From positions 178,781-242,780 of the forward strand of contig NZ_FOHW01000002.1 of NCBI RefSeq assembly GCF_900111735.1: a stretch of DNA of 64,000 bases, written 5' to 3'. The position numbers and the translations under genes are program-made. The notes beneath the pieces are model-generated. The model worked only from the letters and a program-made list of their open reading frames with translations. It was not told where the DNA came from and ran no database searches. This document shows, piece after piece, positions 39,292 through 47,763 of the stretch; the first letter of the stretch is position 1; every line of letters begins with the position of its first letter. The DNA is from Pseudomonas graminis. Its GTDB lineage: Bacteria; Pseudomonadota; Gammaproteobacteria; Pseudomonadales; Pseudomonadaceae.

Positions 39292-40458
39292 TCAATTCTC
39301 CGCCGCAGGCGCCGTTGTCTGCGGTGGCCGCACGCCCACTTCGGCGGTCAGTTTCAATTCCTTGCCATTGCGCATGACCTGAATGGTGATCTTGTCGGTC
39401 GGCTTGGTGCGCGCCACCTGATTCATGGAACGGCGCCCGTCGCCGGCTGGCTCGCCGTTGATGCTCAAGATCACATCACCCAGTTGCAATCCGGCCTTCT
39501 GCGCCGGGCCGTCCCGGAAAATCCCGGCGACCACGATGCCCGGGCGGTCCTTCAGCCCGAACGATTCCGACAGCTCCTGGGTCAATGGCTGTACTTCGAT
39601 ACCCAACCAGCCGCGAATCACCTGACCGTGCTCGATGATTGACTTCATCACCTCCAGCGCCAGCTTGGTGGGAATCGCAAAACCAATGCCCTGGGAGCCA
39701 CCGGATTTGGAGAAGATCGCCGTGTTGATCCCGGTCAGGTTGCCGTTGGCGTCCACCAGCGCGCCGCCCGAGTTGCCGGGGTTGATCGCCGCGTCGGTCT
39801 GAATGAAGTCTTCGTAGGTGTTGAGGCCCAACTGATTTCGCCCGGTGGCACTGATGATGCCCATGGTCACGGTCTGACCGACGCCAAACGGGTTACCGAT
39901 CGCCAATGCGACGTCGCCGATGCGGATGGAATCCGAACGGCCAAGGGTAATGGAAGGCAGGTTTTTCAGGTCAATCTTGAGGACCGCAAGATCGGTCTCC
40001 GGGTCGCTGCCGACCACTTTGGCAATGGTCTCGCGACCGTCCTTGAGCGCAACGACAATCTGGTCGGCGCCGGAGGTGACGTGGTTGTTGGTCAGCAGGT
40101 AGCCTTCCGGGCTCATGATCACGGCCGATCCCAGGCTCGACTGCATGCGCTTTTGTTTAGGCAAGTTGTCGCCGAAGAAACGACGAAACTGCGGGTCGTC
40201 GAACAGCGGATGGTTGGGCTTATTGTTGTTATTGACCATCTTGGTCGTGTACAGATTGGCCACGGCCGGGGCGGCGTTGCTGACGGCGTCCGCGTAAGAC
40301 ACCGGACCCTGTTGCACGAAGGCCTGCTGGGGCGCTTGTTGCAGGTTCACGTCCTGGCTTGGAAGCCCGACCCACTCGGGGTATCGCTGGATAATCAATA
40401 AAGCGATTAGCACACCAGCGAGCAAGGGCCAGCCGAGAAAACGCAGCGCTTTGAACAT
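39292..40458 (-). CDS. algW: Periplasmic serine protease AlgW (DegS-type)
   Basis: The 388-residue inner-membrane-anchored HtrA protease has an N-terminal helix (FLGWPLLAGVLIALLIIQ, about residues 7-24). The catalytic triad is His126 in LLTNNHVTSGAD, Asp156 in DPETDLAVLKID and Ser230 in INPGNSGGALV. One PDZ domain is near 280-370 (GDVILSINGEPAGDGRRSMN). In Pseudomonas AlgW cleaves anti-sigma MucA in response to mis-folded porin C-termini, releasing AlgU. The single PDZ domain separates it from DegP/MucD. Confidence 0.94.
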   Translation of the reverse strand: MFKALRFLGWPLLAGVLIALLIIQRYPEWVGLPSQDVNLQQAPQQAFVQQGPVSYADAVSNAAPAVANLYTTKMVNNNNKPNHPLFDDPQFRRFFGDNLPKQKRMQSSLGSAVIMSPEGYLLTNNHVTSGADQIVVALKDGRETIAKVVGSDPETDLAVLKIDLKNLPSITLGRSDSIRIGDVALAIGNPFGVGQTVTMGIISATGRNQLGLNTYEDFIQTDAAINPGNSGGALVDANGNLTGINTAIFSKSGGSQGIGFAIPTKLALEVMKSIIEHGQVIRGWLGIEVQPLTQELSESFGLKDRPGIVVAGIFRDGPAQKAGLQLGDVILSINGEPAGDGRRSMNQVARTKPTDKITIQVMRNGKELKLTAEVGVRPPQTTAPAAEN

Positions 40459-40556
40459 TGAGCGGAGTCCTGAAGGTAGAAGCGCCTAGCTGCGCCATAA
40501 TGGGCGGCATTATACGAGGACCGACACGGTCTGGACTGCATATTTAGGAGACTTTT

Positions 40557-41315
40557 ATGGCCGTTGCCCTGAGCACCCTGGTGGAAGAAGCGGACCGCTA
40601 TCTCGGTAGCGCGCGGATTCAGGATTATTGCCCCAATGGCCTACAGGTCGAGGGTCGGCCGCAGGTCAGGCGCATCGTCTCCGGTGTTACGGCGAGTCAA
40701 GCGTTGCTCGACGCGGCGGTGGAGGCCAACGCCGATCTGGTGCTGGTGCATCACGGGTATTTCTGGAAGGGCGAAAATCCCTGCATCACCGGCATGAAGC
40801 AGCGTCGCCTGAAGACGCTGCTTAAGCACGACATCAGTCTGCTGTCCTATCACTTGCCCCTTGACCTTCACGCCGACGTGGGCAATAACGTTCAGTTGGC
40901 CCGGCAACTGGAGATCACTGTCGAAGGCCCGCTGGACCCGGACAATCCACGCATCGTCGGGCTGGTGGGCTCACTCAGCGAGGCCATGACCCCACGGGAT
41001 TTCGCCCATCGCGTGCAGACTGCATTGGGACGCGAGCCGCTGCTGATCGAAGGCGACGGCATGATTCGCCGGGTCGGCTGGTGCACCGGAGGCGGGCAGG
41101 GTTACATCGATCAAGCCGTGCTGGCCGGTGTGGACCTGTATTTGAGTGGCGAGGCGTCCGAGCAGACCTTTCACAGCGCGCGGGAAAACGGCATCAGTTT
41201 CATTGCTGCCGGCCATCACGCCACCGAGCGCTACGGGGTGCAGGCACTGGGTGATTACCTGGCGCGACGCTTTGCCCTGGAGCATCTGTTCGTCGACTGC
41301 CCGAACCCGATTTAG
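40557..41315 (+). CDS. Nif3-like dinuclear metal centre protein
   Basis: The 252-residue protein is of the Nif3/YbgI family (annotated GTP cyclohydrolase 1 type 2). Metal-ligand motifs are LVLVHHGYFW near residue 62, LLSYHLPLDLHADVGNN near 98, and IAAGHHATERYGVQALGDYL near the C terminus. ATG 40557 has AGGAG seven bases upstream. The cellular role is not settled for the family. Confidence 0.92.
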   Translation: MAVALSTLVEEADRYLGSARIQDYCPNGLQVEGRPQVRRIVSGVTASQALLDAAVEANADLVLVHHGYFWKGENPCITGMKQRRLKTLLKHDISLLSYHLPLDLHADVGNNVQLARQLEITVEGPLDPDNPRIVGLVGSLSEAMTPRDFAHRVQTALGREPLLIEGDGMIRRVGWCTGGGQGYIDQAVLAGVDLYLSGEASEQTFHSARENGISFIAAGHHATERYGVQALGDYLARRFALEHLFVDCPNPI

Positions 41316-41345
41316 CATGCCTGCGCGTCCAAAGCCTGAGCTATA

Positions 41346-41370
41346 TGGATAGATCGTTTCGATCTATCCA
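41346..41370. promoter_or_regulatory. Perfect 11-base inverted repeat between the Nif3 gene and cysD
   Basis: Arms TGGATAGATCG and CGATCTATCCA enclose TTT, 93 bases before cysD. No T run follows, so it is not a classical terminator. It may be an operator for cysD or a hairpin at the end of the upstream transcript; the ligand is unknown. Confidence 0.5.
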
Positions 41371-41462
41371 CGCCGCTGAATAGAATCAGGCCCCATGATA
41401 AAGTGCCTCGCTCGATAGAGCCCGCAGGCTCTCCCTACACGTACGTTATCCCGTGAGTAACC

Positions 41463-42380
41463 ATGGTCGACAAACTGACGCATCTGAAACAGCTGGAGGC
41501 GGAAAGCATCCACATCATCCGCGAGGTCGCTGCCGAGTTCGATAACCCGGTGATGCTGTACTCCGTCGGTAAAGACTCTGCCGTGATGCTGCATCTGGCG
41601 CGCAAGGCCTTCTTTCCGGGCAAGCTGCCGTTCCCGGTGATGCACGTCGACACCCGCTGGAAATTCCAGGAGATGTACCGCTTCCGCGACAAGATGGTCG
41701 AGGACATGGGCCTGGACCTCATCGTGCACGTGAACCCGGACGGCGTCGCGCAGGGTATCAACCCGCTGACCCACGGCAGCTCGAAGCACACCGATATCAT
41801 GAAAACCCAGGGTCTCAAGCAGGCCCTCGACAAGCACGGCTTCGATGCCGCGTTCGGCGGCGCCCGTCGTGACGAGGAGAAATCCCGCGCCAAAGAGCGC
41901 GTGTATTCCTTCCGCGACACCAAGCACCGCTGGGACCCGAAAAACCAGCGTCCCGAGCTGTGGAACGTCTACAACGGCAACGTCAACAAAGGCGAGTCGA
42001 TCCGCGTGTTCCCGCTCTCCAACTGGACCGAGCTGGACATCTGGCAGTACATCTACCTCGAAGGTATCCCGATCGTCCCGCTGTACTTCGCCGCCGAGCG
42101 CGAAGTCATCGAGATGAACGGCACCTGGATCATGATCGACGACGACCGCCTGCGTAATCACCTGTCCGACGAGGACAAGAAGCGCATCGTCAAGAAAAAG
42201 GTCCGCTTCCGCACACTGGGCGACTACCCGTTGACGGGCGCTGTCGAGTCCGAGGCCACCAGCCTCACCGACATCATTCAGGAAATGCTCCTGACGCGAA
42301 CTTCCGAGCGCCAGGGCCGGGTCATCGACCACGATGGCGCCGGCTCGATGGAAGAAAAGAAACGTCAGGGTTATTTCTAA
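41463..42380 (+). CDS. cysD: Sulfate adenylyltransferase subunit 2
   Basis: The 305-residue PP-loop ATP sulfurylase subunit makes adenosine phosphosulfate from sulfate and ATP with CysN. The PP-loop motif is [15 protein letters not shown] near residues 31-45. Also typical are [26 protein letters not shown] and the C-terminal KKRQGYF. ATG 41463. The partner cysNC lies 455 bases downstream rather than directly adjacent, because a repeat-flanked small gene sits between them. Confidence 0.96.
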   Translation: MVDKLTHLKQLEAESIHIIREVAAEFDNPVMLYSVGKDSAVMLHLARKAFFPGKLPFPVMHVDTRWKFQEMYRFRDKMVEDMGLDLIVHVNPDGVAQGINPLTHGSSKHTDIMKTQGLKQALDKHGFDAAFGGARRDEEKSRAKERVYSFRDTKHRWDPKNQRPELWNVYNGNVNKGESIRVFPLSNWTELDIWQYIYLEGIPIVPLYFAAEREVIEMNGTWIMIDDDRLRNHLSDEDKKRIVKKKVRFRTLGDYPLTGAVESEATSLTDIIQEMLLTRTSERQGRVIDHDGAGSMEEKKRQGYF

Positions 42381-42391
42381 CAAGCAGCCGC

Positions 42392-42411
42392 AAGCTTCAA
42401 GTGGCAAGCTC
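42392..42411 (+). repeat. Left inverted-repeat arm flanking the four-helix-bundle gene
   Basis: AAGCTTCAAGTGGCAAGCTC is the reverse complement, at 19 of 20 positions, of the segment at 42795-42814 on the other side of the small gene. It belongs to the interspersed repeat family also seen at 6201, 10054 and 48862. The related sequence begins directly after the cysD stop, at 42381. Confidence 0.9.
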
Positions 42412-42440
42412 TAAGCAAAAGCGAATACGAGGTGATCGAA

Positions 42441-42782
42441 ATGGATTTCGAGCGACTTGTGGTTTGGCAAAGAGCCAAAGCACTAGCTGTCATGATTTAC
42501 AAGGAGCTGGCTGCATGCAGAGATCTGGCTTTCAAGAGCCAGATCACACGCTCAGCTTTGTCAGTGCCCAGCAATATCGCGGAAGGCATGGAGCGTTACA
42601 CAGCAAAGGATAAGTGCCGGTTTTTATGGATAGCGAAAGCGTCCTGCGGTGAGTTGAGAACCCAGCTCATCGTGGGTAAAGAAATCGGCTACATCTCCGA
42701 GTCACTTGCTGCCGCTTGGATAATTGAAACCCGCGAGCTTTCAAAAATGCTATGCGGGCTGATCAACAAAATTTCTGACTAG
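42441..42782 (+). CDS. Four-helix-bundle protein (S23/IVP family) inside the cys operon
   Basis: The 113-residue helical protein has the 23S rRNA intervening-sequence-protein pattern: [21 protein letters not shown], then [41 protein letters not shown], then the ELRTQL helix. The motif SxPSNIAEG is characteristic. ATG 42441 has GAGGTG six bases upstream. Here it is not in a 23S rRNA gene but between cysD and cysNC, in the loop of an inverted repeat. Base composition is less GC-rich than its neighbours, suggesting acquisition. The fold is related to the Avd protein of diversity-generating retroelements, but no reverse transcriptase is present. The function is unknown. Confidence 0.88.
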   Translation: MDFERLVVWQRAKALAVMIYKELAACRDLAFKSQITRSALSVPSNIAEGMERYTAKDKCRFLWIAKASCGELRTQLIVGKEIGYISESLAAAWIIETRELSKMLCGLINKISD

Positions 42783-42794
42783 CTGTATGCCGAC

Positions 42795-42814
42795 GAGCTT
42801 GCCGCTTGAAGCTT
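42795..42814 (-). repeat. Right inverted-repeat arm flanking the four-helix-bundle gene
   Basis: GAGCTTGCCGCTTGAAGCTT pairs at 19 of 20 positions with 42392-42411. The repeat-like sequence continues to about 42831 (TTACAGCTTGGAGCTTGAAC), and the GGAG at 42822-42825 is the only visible ribosome binding site of cysNC. Confidence 0.9.
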
Positions 42815-42835
42815 ACAGCTTGGAGCTTGAACCCA

Positions 42836-44734
42836 ATGAGCCATCAATCTGAATTGATCAGCGAGGACATCCTCGCCTATCTGGGCCAGCACGAACGCAA
42901 GGAAATGCTGCGCTTCCTGACCTGTGGCAACGTCGACGACGGCAAGAGCACGTTGATCGGGCGTCTGCTGCACGATTCCAAGATGATCTATGAAGATCAC
43001 CTGGAAGCCATCACCCGTGATTCGAAAAAATCCGGCACCACGGGCGACGAAGTCGATCTGGCATTGCTGGTCGACGGCCTGCAGGCCGAGCGCGAGCAGG
43101 GCATCACCATCGATGTCGCCTACCGTTACTTCTCCACCGCCAAGCGCAAGTTCATCATCGCCGACACCCCCGGCCATGAGCAGTACACCCGCAACATGGC
43201 CACCGGTGCCTCCACCTGTGACCTGGCGATCATTCTGGTCGACGCCCGCTACGGCGTGCAGACCCAGACCAAGCGCCACAGCTACATCGCCTCGTTGCTG
43301 GGCATCAAGCACATCGTGGTCGCCATCAACAAGATGGACCTCAATGGCTTCGACGAGACCATCTTCGAGCAGATCAAGGCCGATTACCTGGCGTTCGCCG
43401 ACCGCATTGCGCTGAAGCCGACAACGATGGAATTCGTGCCGATGTCAGCCCTCAAGGGCGACAACGTGGTCAACCGGAGCGAGCGTTCGCCGTGGTACAC
43501 CGGCAAGTCGCTGATGGAGATTCTCGAAACCGTCGAGATCGCCAACGACCGCAATTTCACCGACCTGCGTTTCCCGGTGCAGTACGTCAACCGTCCTAAC
43601 CTGAACTTCCGCGGTTTCGCCGGCACCCTGGCTAGCGGTATCGTGCACAAGGGCGACGAAGTCGTTGTGCTGCCGTCCGGCAAGAGCAGCCGGGTGAAAT
43701 CCATCGTCACCTTTGAAGGCGAGCTGGAGCATGCGGGCCCGGGTCAGGCGGTGACGCTGACCATGGAAGGCGAGATCGACATCTCCCGTGGCGACCTGTT
43801 GGTGCATGCCGACAATGTCCCTCAGGTGGCCGACGCCTTCGACGCCATGCTGGTGTGGATGGCCGAAGAGCCGATGCTGCCGGGCAAGAAATACGACATC
43901 AAACGCGCCACGTCCTACGTGCCGGGTTCGATTGCCAGCATCACCCATCGTGTTGACGTGAACACCCTGGAAGAAGGCCCGGCCAGTTCGCTGCAGCTGA
44001 ATGAAATCGGCCGCGTGAAGATCGCACTGGACGCGCCGATCGCCCTCGACGGCTACGACAGCAACCGCACCACAGGCGCGTTCATTGTCATCGACCGTTT
44101 GACCAATGGCACCGTGGCGGCAGGCATGATCATCGCCAAACCGTTGGTTGCGGGTGGCGGTAATCATCACGGCGCGCTGGCCCATGTCTCGACAGAGGAG
44201 CGCGCTCAGCGCTTCGGCCAGAAACCGGCGACCGTGCTGTTCAGCGGTTTGTCGGGTGCGGGCAAGAGCACGCTGGCATATGCCGTGGAGCGCAAGCTTT
44301 TCGACATGGGCCGTGGGGTGTTCGTCCTTGATGGCCAGAATCTGCGCCACGACCTCAACAAGGGCTTGCCGCATGATCGCGCCGGTCGCACCGAGAACTG
44401 GCGTCGTGCTGCCCATGTTGCGCGTCAGTTCAACGAAGCGGGCTTGCTGACCCTCGCGGCGTTCGTCGCGCCGGACGCGGGCGGTCGGCAGAATGCCAAG
44501 GCCCTGATCGGCGATGATCGACTGATCACCGTGTACGTTCAAGCGTCGCCGCAAGTCTGCCGCGAGCGTGACCCTCAGGGGCTCTACGCCGCCGGCAAGG
44601 ACAACATCCCGGGTGAATCCTTCCCGTATGACGTCCCGCTGGATGCCGACCTGGTCATCGACACGCAGTCGCTGAATGTCGAAGAAAGCGTCAAGCAAGT
44701 GCTGGATCTGCTGCGGACCCGTGGTGTGATCTAA
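42836..44734 (+). CDS. cysNC: Bifunctional sulfate adenylyltransferase subunit 1 / APS kinase
   Basis: The 632-residue fusion has an EF-Tu-like GTPase half (CysN) with G1 [18 protein letters not shown] near residues 31-48, G3 [12 protein letters not shown] near 111 and G4 NKMDL near 166, followed by two beta domains. A C-terminal APS kinase (CysC) carries the P-loop [15 protein letters not shown] near 472 and [17 protein letters not shown] near 499. CysN activates sulfate with CysD, and CysC makes PAPS. ATG 42836 (MSHQSELIS) has GGAG ten bases upstream inside a repeat. The in-frame upstream start at 42806 is wholly within the repeat and was rejected. Confidence 0.95.
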   Translation: MSHQSELISEDILAYLGQHERKEMLRFLTCGNVDDGKSTLIGRLLHDSKMIYEDHLEAITRDSKKSGTTGDEVDLALLVDGLQAEREQGITIDVAYRYFSTAKRKFIIADTPGHEQYTRNMATGASTCDLAIILVDARYGVQTQTKRHSYIASLLGIKHIVVAINKMDLNGFDETIFEQIKADYLAFADRIALKPTTMEFVPMSALKGDNVVNRSERSPWYTGKSLMEILETVEIANDRNFTDLRFPVQYVNRPNLNFRGFAGTLASGIVHKGDEVVVLPSGKSSRVKSIVTFEGELEHAGPGQAVTLTMEGEIDISRGDLLVHADNVPQVADAFDAMLVWMAEEPMLPGKKYDIKRATSYVPGSIASITHRVDVNTLEEGPASSLQLNEIGRVKIALDAPIALDGYDSNRTTGAFIVIDRLTNGTVAAGMIIAKPLVAGGGNHHGALAHVSTEERAQRFGQKPATVLFSGLSGAGKSTLAYAVERKLFDMGRGVFVLDGQNLRHDLNKGLPHDRAGRTENWRRAAHVARQFNEAGLLTLAAFVAPDAGGRQNAKALIGDDRLITVYVQASPQVCRERDPQGLYAAGKDNIPGESFPYDVPLDADLVIDTQSLNVEESVKQVLDLLRTRGVI

Positions 44735-44750
44735 ACGCTGTTCGCTGTAC

Positions 44751-44780
44751 AAAAAACCCGCCTGTGATGGCGGGTTTTTT
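44751..44780 (+). terminator. Rho-independent terminator after cysNC
   Basis: AAAAAACCCGCC / GGCGGGTTTTTT with loop TGTGAT. Confidence 0.93.
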
Positions 44781-44820
44781 GTTGCCCGGCCATGTGGACC
44801 ACCATTTTGGATGAAAACAC

Positions 44821-44978
44821 CGGTTCGCCAGCAAGCCGGCTCCTACGGATTGGGGCGGTTCGCAGATGGGGTGCCTGGCGCAGTTCCAGTGTAGGAGCGC
44901 GCTTGCCCGCGAAGGCGTGGTGTCAGAAACATCCATACCGACTGACACACCGTCTTCGCGGGCAAGCGCGCTCCTACA
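44821..44978. repeat. REP cluster between cysNC and yhcB
   Basis: A single arm (TTCGCCAGCAAGCCGGCTCC, 44824-44843) is followed by an inverted pair: TGTAGGAGCGCGCTTGCCCG at 44890 and its complement ending at 44978. These fill most of the 377-base gap 44735-45111, in which I see no gene. Confidence 0.82.
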
Positions 44979-45056
44979 TTGATCCGTCCTCGTATCGGGA
45001 TGACATGGCTGACGTGGAACTCGTACATACCGGATTCCCATGAGCCGAACGCCCAC

Positions 45057-45094
45057 AAAAAAGCCCGCCCCTGATCACCTCAGGGGCGGGCTTT
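45057..45094 (-). terminator. Rho-independent terminator of the yhcB-like gene
   Basis: The 13-base stem AAGCCCGCCCCTG / CAGGGGCGGGCTT has a six-base loop; on the minus strand the stem is followed by a T run. Confidence 0.92.
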
Positions 45095-45111
45095 TGGTGA
45101 AGCGTGAACGC

Positions 45112-45549
45112 TTACTTCTTCAAACCGTAATGCTCATCCAGCATCCCGGGAGAGTCAGGCGATTTAGGCGCGTAGTCCTTCGGCGGTTCAGCGGCGGTGC
45201 GCGGTGGCGTCAGGCGATCGCGGTGTGGATGGAGCGCGTCCGGGTGCAGCGCGGCCAACAGGCGTTGACGGGTGATGTCGTCAGTGGCCAGACGGTTGGC
45301 GCCTTCGGCCAGATGCTCCTGAACATCGTGGTAGCTTTGCGACAGCTTCTGCACCAGATTGGCCGTGCTGTTGAAGTGAGTGATCACCTCGTTCTGATAG
45401 GTGTCGAAACGCTCCTGAACGTCATCCAGCTGGCGCTGAGTCCCGTTAGGCACGGCATTGGGCAGCGCGCGCGCCACGAAGAAACCGATGATCACACCAA
45501 CCACAAGGGCGATGGTCGGCAGCAACCAAACTAAGAGCGAGTAATCCAC
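45112..45549 (-). CDS. YhcB/DUF1043 family inner membrane protein
   Basis: The 145-residue protein has one N-terminal membrane helix (LLVWLLPTIALVVGVIIGFFVARAL, about residues 5-29), a coiled-coil segment (QRQLDDVQERFDTYQNEVITHFNST) and a proline-rich, low-complexity C terminus. Enterobacterial YhcB (ZapG) is tied to cell division and envelope integrity; the same role here is an inference. It is divergent from the hydrolase gene. Confidence 0.88.
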   Translation of the reverse strand: MDYSLLVWLLPTIALVVGVIIGFFVARALPNAVPNGTQRQLDDVQERFDTYQNEVITHFNSTANLVQKLSQSYHDVQEHLAEGANRLATDDITRQRLLAALHPDALHPHRDRLTPPRTAAEPPKDYAPKSPDSPGMLDEHYGLKK

Positions 45550-45694
45550 GAGTCCTTCCTCTATAAACGGCTTTGCTTTACGTTAACGGCTCGAACCTGC
45601 GCTGTATAGCGGCGACGCGTCGCCAGCATGCCAGCCACAGACAATCAGCTAGACGAGTCGACCCAATTGAAGGTCACGGAGTTCATTCTTGCTC

Positions 45695-46324
45695 ATGCGT
45701 GAGACCCCTGTATTCATCGACGGCCCGGCGGGCCAACTTGAAGCGTTGTACCTCGATCTGGACGAGGCCAGAGGCATCGCGCTGATATGCCATCCTAACC
45801 CGGTTCAGGGCGGCACCATGCTCAATAAAGTGATTTCGACCCTGCAGCGCACCGCGCGCGATGCCGGTCTGATCACGCTTCGCTTCAACTATCGCGGCGT
45901 TGGCGCCAGCGCCGGCAGCTCGGACATGGGCGAGGGTGAAGTCGATGACGCACAGGCTGCCGCGAAGTGGCTGCGGGATAAACATCCCGATCTGCCCATG
46001 ACCTTATTCGGTTTTTCCTTTGGCGGTTTCGTGGCGGCGACCCTGGGCGGGCGCCTTGAGGCCGAGGGCGAAACCTGGAAGCATCTGTTCATGGTCGCGC
46101 CTGCCGTGATGCGCATCGCCAATGTGGATGCCCTGGCTCAGAAGGGCGCTTTGACGATCATTCAGCCCGACACCGACGAAGTCGTTGACCCACAACTCGT
46201 ATACGACTGGTCCGACAAACTCCCGCGCCCCCATGAGCTGCTGAAAGTGGCAGAATGCGGGCACTTTTTTCACGGCAAGCTGACCGATCTCAAGGATCTG
46301 ATTCTGCCGCGCCTTTCGAATTGA
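45695..46324 (+). CDS. Alpha/beta hydrolase family protein
   Basis: The 209-residue small hydrolase resembles the YsgA/COG2945 group. ICHPNPVQGGTMLNKV is near residues 30-45, FNYRGVGASAGSSDMGEGEVDD is near 66, the nucleophile elbow is replaced by FGFSFGGFVAA near 107 (Ser in GFSFGG), and the late Asp and His lie in IQPDTDEVVDP and ECGHFFHGKL. ATG 45695 is chosen; the in-frame TTG at 45689 is better spaced from GGAG and is a real alternative. The substrate is unknown. Confidence 0.85.
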   Translation: MRETPVFIDGPAGQLEALYLDLDEARGIALICHPNPVQGGTMLNKVISTLQRTARDAGLITLRFNYRGVGASAGSSDMGEGEVDDAQAAAKWLRDKHPDLPMTLFGFSFGGFVAATLGGRLEAEGETWKHLFMVAPAVMRIANVDALAQKGALTIIQPDTDEVVDPQLVYDWSDKLPRPHELLKVAECGHFFHGKLTDLKDLILPRLSN

Positions 46325-46352
46325 TCGCAGCACCCAAAATAAGCGACTAGCC

Positions 46353-47702
46353 ATGACCACTCGTATCCTGACCGGTATCACCACCACCGGCACGCCGCAC
46401 CTGGGCAACTACGCCGGCGCCATCCGCCCGGCCATCATTGCCAGCCGCCAGAGCGACGCCGACTCTTTCTACTTTCTGGCTGACTACCACGCGCTGATCA
46501 AATGCGATGACCCGCTGCGCATTCAGCGCTCGCGCCTGGAAATCGCTGCGACCTGGCTCGCGGCAGGGTTGGACGTCGAGCGCGTGACGTTCTATCGCCA
46601 GTCCGACATTCCGGAAATCCCCGAACTGACCTGGCTGCTCACGTGCGTGGCCGGCAAAGGTCTGCTCAACCGCGCCCACGCCTACAAGGCCTCGGTGGAC
46701 AAGAATGTCGAAGCCGGCGAAGACCCGGACGCCGGCATCACCATGGGGCTGTTCAGCTATCCGGTGCTGATGGCCGCTGACATCCTGATGTTCAACGCCC
46801 ATCAAGTGCCGGTCGGCCGCGATCAGATCCAGCACGTCGAAATGGCGCGCGACATCGGTCAGCGCTTCAATCATCTGTTCGGCAACGGCAAAGAGTTCTT
46901 CGTGATGCCGGAAGCGCTGATCGAAGAAAGCGTCGCGACCTTGCCTGGCCTGGACGGCCGCAAGATGTCGAAAAGCTACGACAACACAGTCCCGCTGTTC
47001 ACCAGCGCCAAAGACATGAAAGAAGCGATCTCGCGCATCGTCACTGACTCACGCCTGCCGGGCGAGACCAAGGATCCGGACACCTCGCACCTGTTCACGC
47101 TGTACCAGGCATTCGCCAGCAAGGAGCAAGGCGACGAGTTCCGCGCTGACCTGTTACAGGGATTGGGTTGGGGTGATGCCAAGCAGCGCCTGTTCCAGTT
47201 GCTGGACGCCGAACTGGGCGAAGCACGCGAGCATTACCATCGCCTGATCGAGCGGCCAGCCGACCTGGAAGACATCCTGCAAGCGGGCGCCGAGAAGGCC
47301 CGTCGTGTGGCCACGCCGTTTCTGGGCGAGCTGCGCGAAGCGGTCGGCCTGCGTTCATTCCGCACCGCCGCGCAAACCGTCACGGCGACCAGGAAAAAGG
47401 CCAGCAAAGGCCCGCGCTTCGTCAGTTTCCGTGAAGACGACGGCAGTTTCCGCTTTCGGCTGCTGACGGCCGATGGCGAGCAACTGCTGCTGTCGCGCCA
47501 CTTCGCAGACGGCAAAGCGGCCGGTGCCGTGACTAAACAGCTGCAGCAGGGCGGTGCGCTGGACATCCGCACCGAAGGCGATGCCTTCACCCTGTGGCTG
47601 AGTGATGCCTGTGTCGCCGACAGCCCGGCGTTCGACGATGCCGCCGCCCGTGACGCTGCGATCGAGAGCCTGAAACTGGCGCTCGCGCCACAACAGGATT
47701 AA
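46353..47702 (+). CDS. trpS: Tryptophanyl-tRNA synthetase with C-terminal extension
   Basis: The 449-residue class I synthetase charges tRNA-Trp. The HIGH-like motif is TTGTPHLGNYAGAI near residues 11-24, and the KMSKS loop is GRKMSKSYDN near 203-212. The catalytic and anticodon parts end near 335, the normal length of TrpS. About 110 further residues follow a basic linker (TATRKKASKGPRF) and form a small extra domain (FVSFREDDGSFRFRLLTADGEQLLLS). This long form is the usual one in Pseudomonas. Confidence 0.95.
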   Translation: MTTRILTGITTTGTPHLGNYAGAIRPAIIASRQSDADSFYFLADYHALIKCDDPLRIQRSRLEIAATWLAAGLDVERVTFYRQSDIPEIPELTWLLTCVAGKGLLNRAHAYKASVDKNVEAGEDPDAGITMGLFSYPVLMAADILMFNAHQVPVGRDQIQHVEMARDIGQRFNHLFGNGKEFFVMPEALIEESVATLPGLDGRKMSKSYDNTVPLFTSAKDMKEAISRIVTDSRLPGETKDPDTSHLFTLYQAFASKEQGDEFRADLLQGLGWGDAKQRLFQLLDAELGEAREHYHRLIERPADLEDILQAGAEKARRVATPFLGELREAVGLRSFRTAAQTVTATRKKASKGPRFVSFREDDGSFRFRLLTADGEQLLLSRHFADGKAAGAVTKQLQQGGALDIRTEGDAFTLWLSDACVADSPAFDDAAARDAAIESLKLALAPQQD

Positions 47703-47715
47703 TTGCCATTCCAAT

Positions 47716-47745
47716 GGGCCGTCGCTACAGTGACGGCCCGTTTTT
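47716..47745 (+). terminator. Rho-independent terminator after trpS
   Basis: GGGCCGTC / GACGGCCC with an eight-base loop, then GTTTTT. Confidence 0.88.
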
Positions 47746-47763
47746 GCTCCCTTGCAAGCGACT

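Noticed and set aside
42441..42782. Diversity-generating retroelement
   Set aside because: The four-helix-bundle protein resembles Avd in fold, but there is no reverse transcriptase, template repeat or variable repeat nearby.
42441..42782. Intervening sequence within a 23S rRNA gene
   Set aside because: The flanks are cysD and cysNC protein-coding genes; no rRNA sequence is present.
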